From Albula goreensis (taxonomy: Eukaryota > Chordata > Actinopteri > Albuliformes > Albulidae): 64,000 bases of DNA. Below the pieces are notes generated by a model. It was not told the origin of the DNA and did not search any database. It worked only from the letters and a program-made list of their open reading frames with translations. Of this stretch, positions 1 through 11,340 are shown piece by piece (within the stretch, counting starts at the first letter, position 1; each line of letters starts with the position of its first letter). The translations under genes and the position numbers were made by a program. Location: contig CM040750.1 of the NCBI GenBank assembly GCA_022829145.1, forward strand, positions 4,159,001-4,223,000, in the 5' to 3' direction.

Positions 1-924
1 GCTGAGGAAGAAACACTAAAGATAGCTTGTACATAGCACGGCCCTACCACACCATCCACAGCCATCCACAGGGCTCAACCCCAACAATTATGTGCTATGC
101 CAGCATTGGTCCTCCACTTGCTCTACCCGTAGCAGTCATCAATGCCACTTCATCAGCCTCTAGGTAACCCACAATGAGCAGTCAATATGTACTCTTCCTC
201 CAGCAGTCTTCCATAATACCCTTCCCCCTTGAGCCAACCATGCAGAACAACAGTGACCTCATTGGTGATCCCTCAATGATGTCATTGACACTGACAAAGC
301 TCTGTCAAACACACTTACACAGGTTTCTCACCTTGAGACGAAGGGCTGGTACAGTATGTTGGAACCATTACAAGATTGGGGCAGTAAATATGTAGATAAG
401 AACAATAGGTTTTTATTGGGCCTACAAAAATAGAACTTAAGGAAATAATAAACATGTTCTAGAACTGCATAGGGTTGACACTATATACATGAATTTATTT
501 TTGTACATTTTTACATTTATTTGTGAGGTGACTTCATTTTCCTTGGGATGCATTTAAAACTAATTTGGGCAGAAATGTTGAGTGAATATTTCAAGTTATG
601 AGGCAAAACTGGCTGTGCTGGAAAATCCAGACCCAATAGCATGAAATACACCAATCTAGACACTCATTAAAATTTTTACATTATTCTATTTGCATCAGTC
701 TTGTAGTAAAGTCATCATCAGCTCTAGGGCGTGAAACTTGTGATTATTGTTTTTTTACTTTTTAATAGAAAAAGTAATGCAAACTATGGGCCCTGGAACA
801 CAATAACATGCTGTATTTGTAAGAAAGAAATTTATGTTCCCTTTCTATATAATAAAAGCAAAAAGCAACAATATACATTTTCAAGAACAATGCACTTTAG
901 CCTCTGAAGTGTGTTGGAGTACAG
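1..924. other. Unassigned flank, no gene recognised
   Basis: About 420 bases of moderately complex sequence, including a short open frame at 174-395 without any recognisable motif, followed by AT-rich sequence. I see no splice-bounded exon, repeat end or RNA gene here. Confidence 0.5.
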
Positions 925-1565
925 CAGTGGTTCTCAAGGTTCATCCTGGGGGCCGACTGTGTTTGTTGGTTTTTATTCCAACCACAACTGCAACCCCAGA
1001 ATCTTAACAAGCTATTAATTGTTCATAAATGTTCGTGCTCTTCATGACTGGAGAGATAATTGGCCATTATAGCTATGCATGTCACAAAGAAAAAGCTCCA
1101 ATATTCACATTGTGCCATATTGCAGGCGATTGCATAAAGACAAGTAAAATGTTTTAACTCATATTAAAGATCAGAGTGATTCTGGAGACATGACCACTAA
1201 AATTTACCACTTGGTAGATAATGAAGGATTTAAAGATAAAGCTAATTATAATGAACTAAACCTGCATTGTGTTACTAAGCAGAAGGAAATCAGGAGCTTA
1301 ATCAATTAAATTTAATGACTTAAGGAGCATATTGATTCACCCCAGTCTATAACTTAATCAGGTATAAAAACTCACATAAAAAAATCACATAAAAACAATG
1401 CAGGAACTTTTTCTTCATGACATACATAGCTATAATTACAAATTATCTCTCTAATCATGAAAAGCATGAAAAATTGAGAAAAATTAACAGTTGGGGTTGC
1501 AGTTGTGGTTGGAATAAAAACCAGCATTCACAGAGGGCCCCCAGGACCAATGCTGAGAACCACTG
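925..1565. mobile_element. Non-autonomous hAT element with 8-bp target duplication
   Basis: The left end reads CAGTGGTTCTCAA and the right end is its imperfect inverse, GAGAACCACTG. Inside each end a long inverted match continues (PyTTTTTATTCCAACCACAACTGCAACCCC type on the left, its complement on the right, imperfect in places). The 8 bases before the element (gagtacag, 917-924) match the 8 after it (gtgtacag, 1566-1573) at 7 of 8 positions, which is the hAT duplication length. The 641-bp interior is AT-rich and has no transposase, so the copy is a deletion derivative or MITE. A related, more decayed copy lies near 4717-5545. Confidence 0.85.
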
Positions 1566-2870
1566 GTGTACAGTCCATCCTGGAAAAACTGTATAAATAC
1601 AAATTCATTTGAAGCGATCCAGGCATAATATTTTTAAAACGGCCATTTATTAAAAATATATATTCCATATTCCTATTTCCTCATTAAAAAAAAATATGCA
1701 CTCTTATTTATGACTCAAGTTAAAAAAAAAGGTTCATAGATTAATTTCAGAAATTAAAGTGTTGCTGTTTTATTTGTAGTTTCAATATACTATTCAGCAA
1801 CAAGAAGTATGGCAGGGCTGAAAATCAATTTTCAAAAAACATATAGACACCCTTTCCTGGCTATGCCCCTTTGGTGTATTTAATTGTACATAAATTGAGC
1901 ACTTTGTAAATTCTTAATTTATTGCAGTTATTCCTGGTTATTTTTATATAATATTTTTGCTTGTTTTTTTTCTTCAGTTTCTTGTTAAACTTGTGTTAAA
2001 CTTTTACAAGTAAAGTAATTCATGAAAGCCTACCTTGACAGTGTTCGTCTGTTTATAGTTAAATATGTCCCCAGAAGGTTGGTTTCCAATTATGTCAGAA
2101 AAACCAAAGCCAAAGAACACAAATAGTATTGCAGGCTTCTTTTTGGATCATTTGCAAAATGTAACATGTTGAAAAAATGTTTCATCTTCATACACATGAA
2201 AAAAACTTTTAAAAAGCTCAAATGACTCAACATTAATCAAAATGAAAGACAAGATATATAAGATAGTTTCCAGTGTACATTACATTTCATAGGAGCTTCC
2301 TTCAGATAAGAAATGCCAGAGAAAATGGTTTTACACTTTAAGCAACAAAATTAATCTTGAGGAGGAGGTTTACATTGCCAGATGAATTGTTTTTATTAAT
2401 GACCAGAAGTTCATTTAAACATTTGAGACAGTAAAACCATACGTAAAACCTGACTGCTGGCTTTTTGGTTACCACTGACTAAGTTAATAATCAATTAAAT
2501 TGAGAAAAGACACACATTTAACTTAATTAATGTATGTGTTTTCAATGTTTGGGAATTATTTTCATATCAAAACCAAAAGTTGATTTGACTGGATTTTAAA
2601 CACAGTAGAGGCACATTCATAGTCTTTGCTACAGCCTGCTCAACTTTGTTTTCATTGCATTGTTCACTTCAGTATGAGATAACCCTAGGACAAAATAATA
2701 ACAAGAGCAAAGCTTTAATCATAGCTTTCCTGTCCTTGTACCTTTCTCAATTTCGCCTTGACAAATACCTCCTTTCTCCACTCTTGTATAGTAATCCTCA
2801 AAGCAATCCCAACGCCTTGCTGATTGGAACTCTCTTTACTGTTTAATACTGGTTTAATTAACTTTGTTGG
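1566..2870. other. AT-rich intergenic sequence
   Basis: Low-complexity AT-rich DNA with short A and T runs. No coding motif, repeat end or RNA gene was recognised. Confidence 0.5.
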
Positions 2871-2880
2871 GGGGGGGACG

Positions 2881-3240
2881 GGGGCATGAAGCGAGTCACT
2901 CCTCAAACCCTCCCTCCTCTAATTGTGTATGCTAATCTCCTTTTTCACACCACCTTCTCAGGAGAGAGAGGAATAGAAAAAAAAACAGTCTGTTGGGAAA
3001 CTTGGTTTTGCTTGCGCAAGGATTCCTGTGGATGCTTTCTTCCTGGCCCACCTATTTGGCTCCTTTCAGTCCTCCAGCGCCTTCCTTTGCTCGATTTAAC
3101 AATGAGCGGCGAGCTAATCAGGCCCCTCGGAAATGCAACCCAGCAGAGAGAGCTAATCCCCTCTCCCCCTCCTCAATGGGCTGTCAGCTTCAAAAGACTT
3201 TGGGAAAAAGCTTTGCACGGATTCACACTGTTCCTTGAAT
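2881..3240. promoter_or_regulatory. Candidate conserved non-coding element (enhancer-like)
   Basis: A 360-bp island of balanced, complex sequence stands between AT-rich flanks, just after a run of nine G. It contains several developmental transcription-factor words: two CTAATC cores (K50 or bicoid-type homeodomain), AACAATG (SOX type), CTTTG and its inverse (TCF/LEF type), and CTAATCAGG. It has open frames on the plus strand (118 and 81 codons), but neither has a known domain or a splice context. I call it regulatory by inference only. A missed exon or an old repeat are alternatives. Confidence 0.3.
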
Positions 3241-4716
3241 AGAAGTTAGTTCAAGTATTGTGCCCAAACAAGTGGGTTTCATAAACAAATACTTGCCAGT
3301 AACTGCCCCACCTGCAAAAGTGCCAAACAGACAAGACAAAAGCCTGAGCCCTCCAAATGTGATGGCATGTGAAAAAGAAGACCCAAAATTGCTGTAACCC
3401 CCCCCCACCACCTAGTAAAATCACATTCAATAACCTCCTCTTTTCATGCCCCCCCCCCCCCATATAATGACTAGAATTGATATGCTGCCCAACAAAAAAA
3501 TCATTTCAAATTTTTACAATGACAATAATATCATTATTACTACATGTCAATCACTCCAAATTCAAACAGTCACACATTTACAAAAATCTGTAACTTTCTG
3601 CAAGGCTTAGTAGTGTTTTGGTAGTGGTAGGTAAGGTAGTAAGAGTAAAAACTCTGTGCCTGATTCTTCTCTCAAGAAATTGACTTGACCCCTGACCTTT
3701 GGTCTAAAAGTTTGGTCTTTTCCTCTCTGGATAAAAGCTGGTTGAGGGGCAGGAGGCTGGGCTTGCCAAGTCTGATTTGCACTGTGAGCATTAGACAGAG
3801 GTGCCTGAGATATAACTGAGACCTCTGAGGATGAGAAGATTACCATACAGTTGGAAGAGTCCAACCATTCTTTCACTTGGGGTTTCATTGCAGGCCTGGA
3901 ATTTCTGACCAATTACTATCTCTATATTTTGGTTACCTTCTTTAAAGGAATGCTCTGATGTTTTATGTCTTTCTAACCTCTCATTATGGAAATATCTGAG
4001 GAACCAATGCACCATATCACACTTATCATTGGCACAATGAATGGATGTCTAAGGTAAGCTCTGGACCTCAACCTATCACCAATCAAAAGTGAGGAAATCC
4101 TTTTCTCATATGACAATGTTAGAGGAAGGTCACATGGGAAGAAACTGCTTTAAGGAAACTCCACTAGCTTGAGAGGCTGCATGTAAATAACATCAATGCA
4201 CCCAGTGGATGAGAAAATTGTTTTAAAATAACTGTTTATTTATATTTATTTTAAACTTGCAGTAACCAAAGTTAAAAAAACAAAGTGCTAAGCATCAAGC
4301 TTTGGAGTTGCTGGAAGGTGTATTTCAGCTATGTCAAACAAGTCCTGGAAGGTTTCAGTATCCACTGGTTTTCAGGTGCTCCAGTACTTGATGAATTTAA
4401 ATCTTTGATTAGCTAAGGAATCTCAAGACCAAATTTCCCAATGCCTGAACTGGAAGCTGATTAATAGAAAATCACAAACACCCACAGACACTGCAGCCCA
4501 CCAGGTCTTGAGAATGATACCCATTATTAATTTCTTCTCTATCAATTGGAGCTATTTAGGGTTCCTGGACCTTCCCATGGAATTATGTTAATGCAAAGAG
4601 TGGTCTGGTGGATTGGATATGCAGTTTCTATGCAAGCACAGAAACTAAAACTGTAGGTGTGGGTTGCTCTACTCTTGGTAAATTGACAAAAGAGCTTTAT
4701 TACCATCATTGCAATA
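3241..4716. other. Unassigned stretch with short open frames
   Basis: The minus strand carries a 101-codon frame at 3607-3912 that overlaps another frame at 3791-4015. The proteins are rich in Ser, Gln and Pro and match no family I recognise. Homopolymer runs of C lie at about 3400 and 3450. Treated as non-coding unless homology shows otherwise. Confidence 0.35.
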
Positions 4717-5545
4717 TTGCAATGGGTCTCAAGTTCAGTCCTTGTGTATGTCTGCTTTCGTTCCAACCACAGTCACAACCCACAGTCACAAGCAGTTAAC
4801 TGCTTTTAACCAGTCATGTTTAATGTGGTGAGGAATGAACTACCTTCTTATGTCACATTCCGTTACAAGCAGGTCAACTTTCAATCTCTTATTGTACTAT
4901 AATGCAAATGGTTTTGTTAAGAGAAGGCACATTTTAATTGATCAAATTATTCATACAAGATCAGTGGAGTCCTAATTAGTGGACACCTGATCACTGAAAC
5001 TAAACCATTTAGGAGACACTGTGGAAATCAATACGAAAGACACACATGGTCGTGAGCCACATTTGCATTGTGTTAATATGAATTTAAGGAAGAAATGACA
5101 GATGATCTTACACAACAACCAGAATCAAAATATTGCCATAAATAAATAAAAAATACATTATTGTATCCTTTAAAAATCAAAATAATGTGATAATAGTTTC
5201 ATGGTTATTAAACAGAAACTGCAAGGATGTTTCTGTTTTCTGCATCATATGCTGTTATATCATTCACAAAAGTCAAATCAGCTGTCCTCTGGACAGATTA
5301 TGGTCATAATCATGAAATGTACATACATTCACCGGTGCACAAATTTTACCCCATTTTGGTTGTGAAGGTTTATGCCTTAAAAAGATGTTGATCAATTAAA
5401 ATTTCTCTGATTCACTGAAGTGATGATACAACCATAAGAAATCCCTAAATGACTTCTAATTGTTCCACGAATCCCTGACTAATAGGCTTATGGCTTAAGC
5501 CTTAAGAACACACAACACAAAGAGGGCCCAGGGTCAGTGCAGGTC
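4717..5545. mobile_element. Decayed hAT-like element related to the one at 925
   Basis: The left side (CAATGGGTCTCAAGTTCAG, then TTCGTTCCAACCACAGTC) resembles the left end of the element at 925-1565. The right side (AGAGGGCCCAGGGTCAG, near 5520) resembles the inverse of that element's GGGGGCC block. The interior is AT-rich and non-coding. The exact ends and target duplication cannot be fixed. Confidence 0.45.
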
Positions 5546-5849
5546 TGAGTGTAAATCAGAATAGTGTTGTGGGACTGAAGTAACACTATTCATAATACTG
5601 CTAAATGTTTTGAACAAATGTATCTATATATACCAATACACATAATACATAACGGCAGTGCGTGCAATTTCCCAGTCAGGACAAATGATTTGAAAACCTC
5701 CATTGTAAAGTTTCTCCCAAAATTATTTTAAAAAAATAGTGAATTTGTTTTCCAAATTAAATGGATTTAAATGGTTGTTCTCAAATCAAATTCCTTCTCA
5801 TGACTGTCAATCATGTCCAGTGGCCTGGTAAAAAGATGAAAGTAGACAT

Positions 5850-6300
5850 TGAAACTGTGTGTAAAAGCCACAAATGTAACCAGGTCATTCACTGAGAAAC
5901 CAGTTTCACATTTTTACCACCCTGAAAGCAGTCAATCTTCCGCAAGTGGGAATTTTGCATCGCGCGCCTTCTGCGTAGTACGTTGTTTGGCCGCAATCCA
6001 CGTCGAGCAGCACCGCACCTTGCCCACAGCTGAGTCAATTTGTTTGTACATGTTTGCTGGTGTTACATGCGTTTGTTTGTGCTCCAGCTGTTCGTAATAT
6101 TTCGTTGGTTTTTTGATAAAATTGTCCCATCCATAATGGCTAATGGAAAGCGAAAGGCAAGTGATGATAGTGGCCGTGCTACGAAGCGGCACGCAATCTC
6201 TATGGATTTAGATATAAAACACAGTAAAACACGAAGTGGCAAAATTCGAACAAATTCACGATACGAACACCTTCCCAGTCTCTAACCTGTTCGTAACTTG
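5850..6300 (+). pseudogene. Possible Tigger/pogo-like transposase start, decayed
   Basis: A CpG-containing stretch at 5940-6030 precedes an ATG at 6136. The encoded peptide begins MANGKRKASDDSGRATKRH, then SMDLDIKH. This resembles the start of Tigger/CENP-B-type transposases, which begin with a Lys/Arg-rich tail and then a helix-turn-helix. The frame is lost within about 40 residues and no DDE domain follows. The 3' part (6500-6760) is AT-rich. The assignment rests on this short similarity alone. Confidence 0.3.
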
Positions 6301-7186
6301 GGAAGTGTATGTATGTATTTTGGTTACACTAAGGGCTTCATTAATACCTTTCAGAAATTGTGGGTTTATGTCATCATAGCTTGTACGCTCTCAGTCTGCT
6401 TTTGCTAAACTGAAAGCAGGTATGCATACCATATTAGCTACAGCGAATAAGTGAATTTTAAGTTATAAAAATTACACAATTGAACCACAACACAGTTACA
6501 CATATTTATTTTAAATGGTGAACAGGCAATTCTGTTGTCATTCCAATATGTATGCTGCAAATGCCTATTTTCATGTAAGACACGTGTACCGTGTTCCACA
6601 AGGTTTCCAGTATGCTTTTTCATACAGGCTACTAATGTCCTGTGTGTATGCAAGCTGCATGTCATTATTTTATTTTATGTTATTAACTTGTACCGGTATG
6701 TTATACTTTGTGTCTGTTAATTCACTGGTTAAGGAGCATAAATGCTGGTTGCATGTTTGAGATTTATATTGCATAAATCCCAGAGGTGGGAGTAAGTCAC
6801 ACATGTGCAAGTCAGAAGCAAGTCTCAAGCCTTAAGCTTCAAGCCTCAAGCAAGTCCCTGTGGTAAAAGTTTACTGTGGTAAAAATCAAGCAAGTCAAGT
6901 CCAGTCCCTGCGATAAGTCAAGCAAGACAAGTCATTGCTCAGGTAAAGCAAGTCATACGAAATTCTGATGATCTACCCCAGTTTCCACATTTAAATCAGT
7001 TAAAAGACATGGTCATGAAAAGCTAAGTTTTATTTCCAAAATTATCAAAAACTTGCAGCCTGCTTACTTCTTATTTTGTGGCAATCAATAACAAGCAACA
7101 CTGGAGAGTGGGGCTCTGAAATTATAATATAGCTCTTTCGCTCTAAAATGAAAACATAAATATGACAAAAAATGTACATCACAATG

Positions 7187-7341
<155 letters not shown>

Positions 7342-7609
7342 ATACAAATATATAGCCTGAAATGTAAACATTACTGACATTACTAAACATTACATTAAAC
7401 CATGAAAACTTATTATCAAATTATTCAAGTATAATGTTTTTTGTATGTCATTCTTCAAGCATGCCTGACTTTTATGGGACAATGCTATTCATCTTATCTA
7501 GTCCTGTCCATATTCACACTAGCTAGTGGCAAACTGGTAGTGATCTTGCTGCCTAGAAACATAAGGTGAATAGCTAATTACAATGCATTGCATTTGCAAA
7601 AAATTACAT

Positions 7610-9542
7610 TTGATAGCACTTTGTCACTCAATTTTGAGTGATGGGGTCGCATTATCACCCTGCCATGGCTGAACACACGTTCAACAGGTGCACTTTATGC
7701 AGGGACTCTTACCACCACCTTGAACAAAGAGGGGAGCGTGTGCCTGTTCATGGCCCAAAACTGAAGGCAGCTCTGCCCATCAAAAATGTCCAAATAGTGG
7801 TTCAGGTGAAATTGGAGACTGGAACTTGAATCTCTCCTCTGAATTTTGTGGTATGCTGAGAACAGCCCAGACTGACTCTCTGGCTCTGCCATTGTAATTT
7901 GGTCCTGCTCATTGGTGGTTGGGGTGGTCATGCACTCCTCTTTGAGAATCATCTGATAAACACAAGCACAAACAGTTGTCAAAAATGCACTCAGGTGTTG
8001 AATACTGCATACCAACAATGATAACACATAACTGGGTTATCATAAGCAAACATGTCATGACAATCTATATTAACATATTGAAAATTTATTTTATAGCCTA
8101 TTTCTTCTATGGTCTGACAACCAGGGGTGAAAGTTGTTTTAAATTCTTGCCGGTACTATTTGCCGGTACTTTTGGAAGTAGACACGCATGCGCACTCACG
8201 TACTGCTGAGTGAAATCTCCGGCCATAATCTTTTAGTTGTACGCAGTACCGGCTTACTTTCACCCCTGATTACAACCAAAAAAATAACATACTTTTTGTC
8301 ATTACAGACACAGCCTCCTTCTCGTTTTCGGTAGCCAAAACATCATGGGTCAACCACATAGCACTAAATGAAGGATCCAGCAGAACAGCTTTTAGGTATA
8401 GCGGGTCAGAGAAGGGTAAGGTTGCTCCACCACTCTGTTCATCTGCCATCCTCTCATTGACAGAGATCCCTCTGAATATTTTTTGGAGTGATTCTTGCAA
8501 GCTATAGATCAAGCCACCTAAGTAGCACACTTCCTCTTTTTGATTTTCCAGGTGGTGATTAAGATTAAAGGATTAAAAGGATAGAGGGTACCACAGCACT
8601 TATGGTCACATTTTTTTCCTCCTAGTGTGAGGTCTATGGCTTCTCCAAAAGGTTGAAGGACATCCACTAGTTCCCTAATCTGATTCCACTCTAGCTGTGA
8701 ATACTGTCTCCTTGTGTCCCTCATCTTCAAGAACTGTAGAAAGTTTCAGGTGGTCACAGTTGATTTCAGTTGCCTCAGTGTGGAATTCCAGAGTGTGATA
8801 TTAGAGGCAGGGATTCCACACTGTACAAATTCCTTCTCAGATTTCTCCTCGAAAGAGGTTCTTGTGTGGAGCAAGGAGAGCTGCGCTGACTAATTTAGTC
8901 TCTTTAAGGCCATCTCCTACAGCCAATTGAAGAGTGTATACAAAACATTGAAGTCTTGTCTGGGTTTTTGCAGTCAAGGAATTTTCAACCCTCTCTTGCT
9001 CTTCCACTGTCAGGTTGTTTCATCTTTTTTCTTGTCCTGGTACTCTTCACGTATTTGCTCAAACTCTTCACAAATTCTCTCCCCTGTATGGGAACCTTTG
9101 AAGCGGTTACATGTGAGCAACTGGGATTTCAACTGAAGACTGTCATCTTCGATGTTGATCCAGTGTGCTGTGACTCTAAGAAAGCCTTTCATCCTGCAGT
9201 CTGACCATATGTCTACAACCACTGACACATTATCTGCCATTGCAAGTTAATTTTTTCAGCTTCAGTCTGAAACCAGTCATCTGCCACCAGACTGTCAAGC
9301 TTTGAAGTAATTGTTCTTTGACTCACTGGAGAGTACTTGTTGTCCACTATTAACAGAAAGTGATGAAAGCTTTGATGTTTAATGATGGACAATGGCATGT
9401 TGCAATTTATAATGAGGTCTGACAGTATTGAGTTTGTTACTGCTTTCTGCTGGTGGTAGTTGCAGTTGTATGGCTCCCCAGACCTCGATTCGATGAATTG
9501 GGAGATTGGAGGCTTATTGACTCTTAACCGATCAATAGTCAC
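7610..9542 (-). pseudogene. hAT (Ac/ZBED-like) transposase remnant
   Basis: Reading the minus strand, blocks appear in transposase order. The N-terminal third at 9542-9213 contains KPPISQFIE. The catalytic core at 9240-9010 contains VVVDIWSDCRMKGFLRVTAHW and LLTCNRFKGSHTGERI. A linker at 8730-8270 contains LDVLQPFGEAIDLT and LKAVLLDPSF. The C-terminal dimerisation block at about 7695-7610 contains SAPVERVFSHGR, the hAT C-terminal signature. The blocks sit in different frames with in-frame stops, and a MITE interrupts the coding sequence between linker and C-terminus. It is a transposon fossil, not a domesticated gene. Confidence 0.75.
8122..8268. mobile_element. hAT-type MITE, copy 1 (147 bp)
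   Basis: Ends CAGGGGTGAAAG and CTTTCACCCCTG form inverted termini. Inner words CCGGTACT and AGTACCGG are also inverted. The flanking 8-mers ctgacaac (8114-8121) and attacaac (8269-8276) agree at 6 of 8, consistent with an old hAT duplication. It lies inside the decayed hAT transposase, so it is the younger insertion. A second copy lies at 56514-56657. Confidence 0.85.
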
Positions 9543-9599
9543 TTTGGTATGGATGTACTCTTCAAATCTGAAGACAGTAAACAGAAGAGAGAGAGTAAA

Positions 9600-10407
9600 A
9601 GATTAAGCACACATTATAATCTTCATTGCATGGGTGATTCTCAAGAACAGTGTCTAAGTGAGGTCAAAATATAAACTTTATTTTTAGTGATTTTTTTACT
9701 CCAATGAATAAAAAAAATATTTTTGAATTTGCGTTTTTTGAATTTTAAAGAATTTTATGGTCGTTTAAAGACAGCATACACCTGTACAATTCTCATTACC
9801 GATATGGTTTGTAAAGAAGGCAGAAGATATGCTAAAAAATCATACTTTTTCACGTATTTGTATTTTCATGTATTTTCTGTAAATACATGGCAATATAATA
9901 ATCACAGTTATTATGCTAAATGAACAAACATGTAAACAGTAAATATATGGAAATATTTAGTTTTTTTTAACTGCATAAAGGTAATGAGAAACCCATTACG
10001 GAAGATGAGATTTTATATTATGGTAATGTGAAAACATTTGATCTGACTCAACAAGGAAAAGTATATCTTTATTTCTTTGACATTTGAAAACACTCTTGGC
10101 AGACTGATATAATTACATTAAGTTTGGTGCTTCCTCTAAAATGAAAAATATGAAATGAAATAATAAAATGAAAATAAATTTGGAGATTACAAGAATTTAT
10201 AAGAAAAAATATGAACATAAATTACATGGGGGAAAAAAGTTTAGTACTACATCAATAGTATTTTAACTACATATCAGGTGTTTATCAGGTGTTCCTGGAA
10301 TTAAAATTCATTACATTTAATTAAACAAAAAGAGCAAACAAAAAAAACCAAATGAATTATAACTTGGCCCCTGCAATTAGAGCACATCAAAAACACTGAA
10401 CCAATAA
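9600..10407. other. AT-rich spacer
   Basis: AT-rich sequence with no recognisable coding or repeat end. It may include the unrecognised 5' end of the hAT element that starts at 6781. Confidence 0.4.
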
Positions 10408-11203
10408 TGTCACGGCCTCCCTAGGCAGAGATCTCGCAAGCCTCCGGTAGCTCTCAGCTAACCAATGACGGCTACGTTGTCTAGAGGGGGAAAAACCGAC
10501 CTCTGATTATAATCTTCCCAGGGCGCCGCGCAGCTAAACACTTCGGCTTGCTTGCACATGCAAAGAGGAAAACTGTCAGCGTTACCTCAGCTGGAGGGGA
10601 ACCGCGGTAGCTCCGCACAGGCACGGCCAGTCCTCCTTCGTTGCCCCGTGGCGACCAGCCCGGCTCCGGATGGGTGAAGTTGAGACAGGTTTCCTCACCA
10701 ACTTCCTCCAGTGTTCATTCGTTCAGGTTTTCTTCAAGGTCCATAATCTTTTCGGCAGTAGATAAATCTGCGATGACTCATGCTTTGCTTCGTTAACGTC
10801 CAAAAGGTGGTGTAGAGGGATCCCACACTCTAGAGTAGACGGTAGCTTACAGTGTTTGACCAACACAGAACAGGGAAAACGACGTCCCGACAGGAGCAGC
10901 GTCTACCGGCAGCAGCAGCCTCAGCAGCCTCCTTTGGCGCCCAAAATCCCACCGGAAACAACTCAGTCTGACCGCATCACAGGGTCAGGGGTCAAACCAC
11001 CGTCATCTCAATTAACATAGTCAGCTGACATCCATCATTACAGCACAAGCAAGCCGAAATATTTTATGGACCCACTAATTTTAACATACACAAATCACAC
11101 TAATAATAATAATAATAGTCTCGTGTAGGGGAACCGATACAAACTCCCTAGCGCTCTTAAAGGGGTAATATCCTAATTTATCATAAACGGCCTGTCCGTA
11201 ACA
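10408..11203. mobile_element. Solo LTR, CpG-rich, with 4-bp target duplication
   Basis: The 796-bp block starts TGTCACGG and ends CCGTAACA, a TG...CA pair with 8-bp inverted termini that differ at one position. It is flanked by ataa on both sides (10404-10407 and 11204-11207). It is far richer in G, C and CpG than its surroundings. No internal gag or pol sequence lies between the duplications, so it is a solo LTR left by recombination between the two LTRs of an element. Orientation and family (Gypsy, BEL or retrovirus) are undetermined. The intact duplication suggests moderate age. Confidence 0.7.
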
Positions 11204-11340
11204 ATAACACCATTCAAAACCTCATGCCTAAAATCTCAAATCTATCTCTGCATTGAGATTTCTGTTGTAAATATATCATGCAGTCATTTATATATTTTTT
11301 AGAATATTTTACCCATATTTCAGATTTAACAGAAAAATGT

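Noticed and set aside
2886-3242. A 118-codon open frame as a gene
   Set aside because: It has no known domain, an overlapping frame of similar quality, and no splice context. A regulatory element is the better guess.
3607-4015. Minus-strand frames as an unknown gene
   Set aside because: Two overlapping frames with low-complexity Ser/Gln/Pro content and no motif, so not supported as coding.
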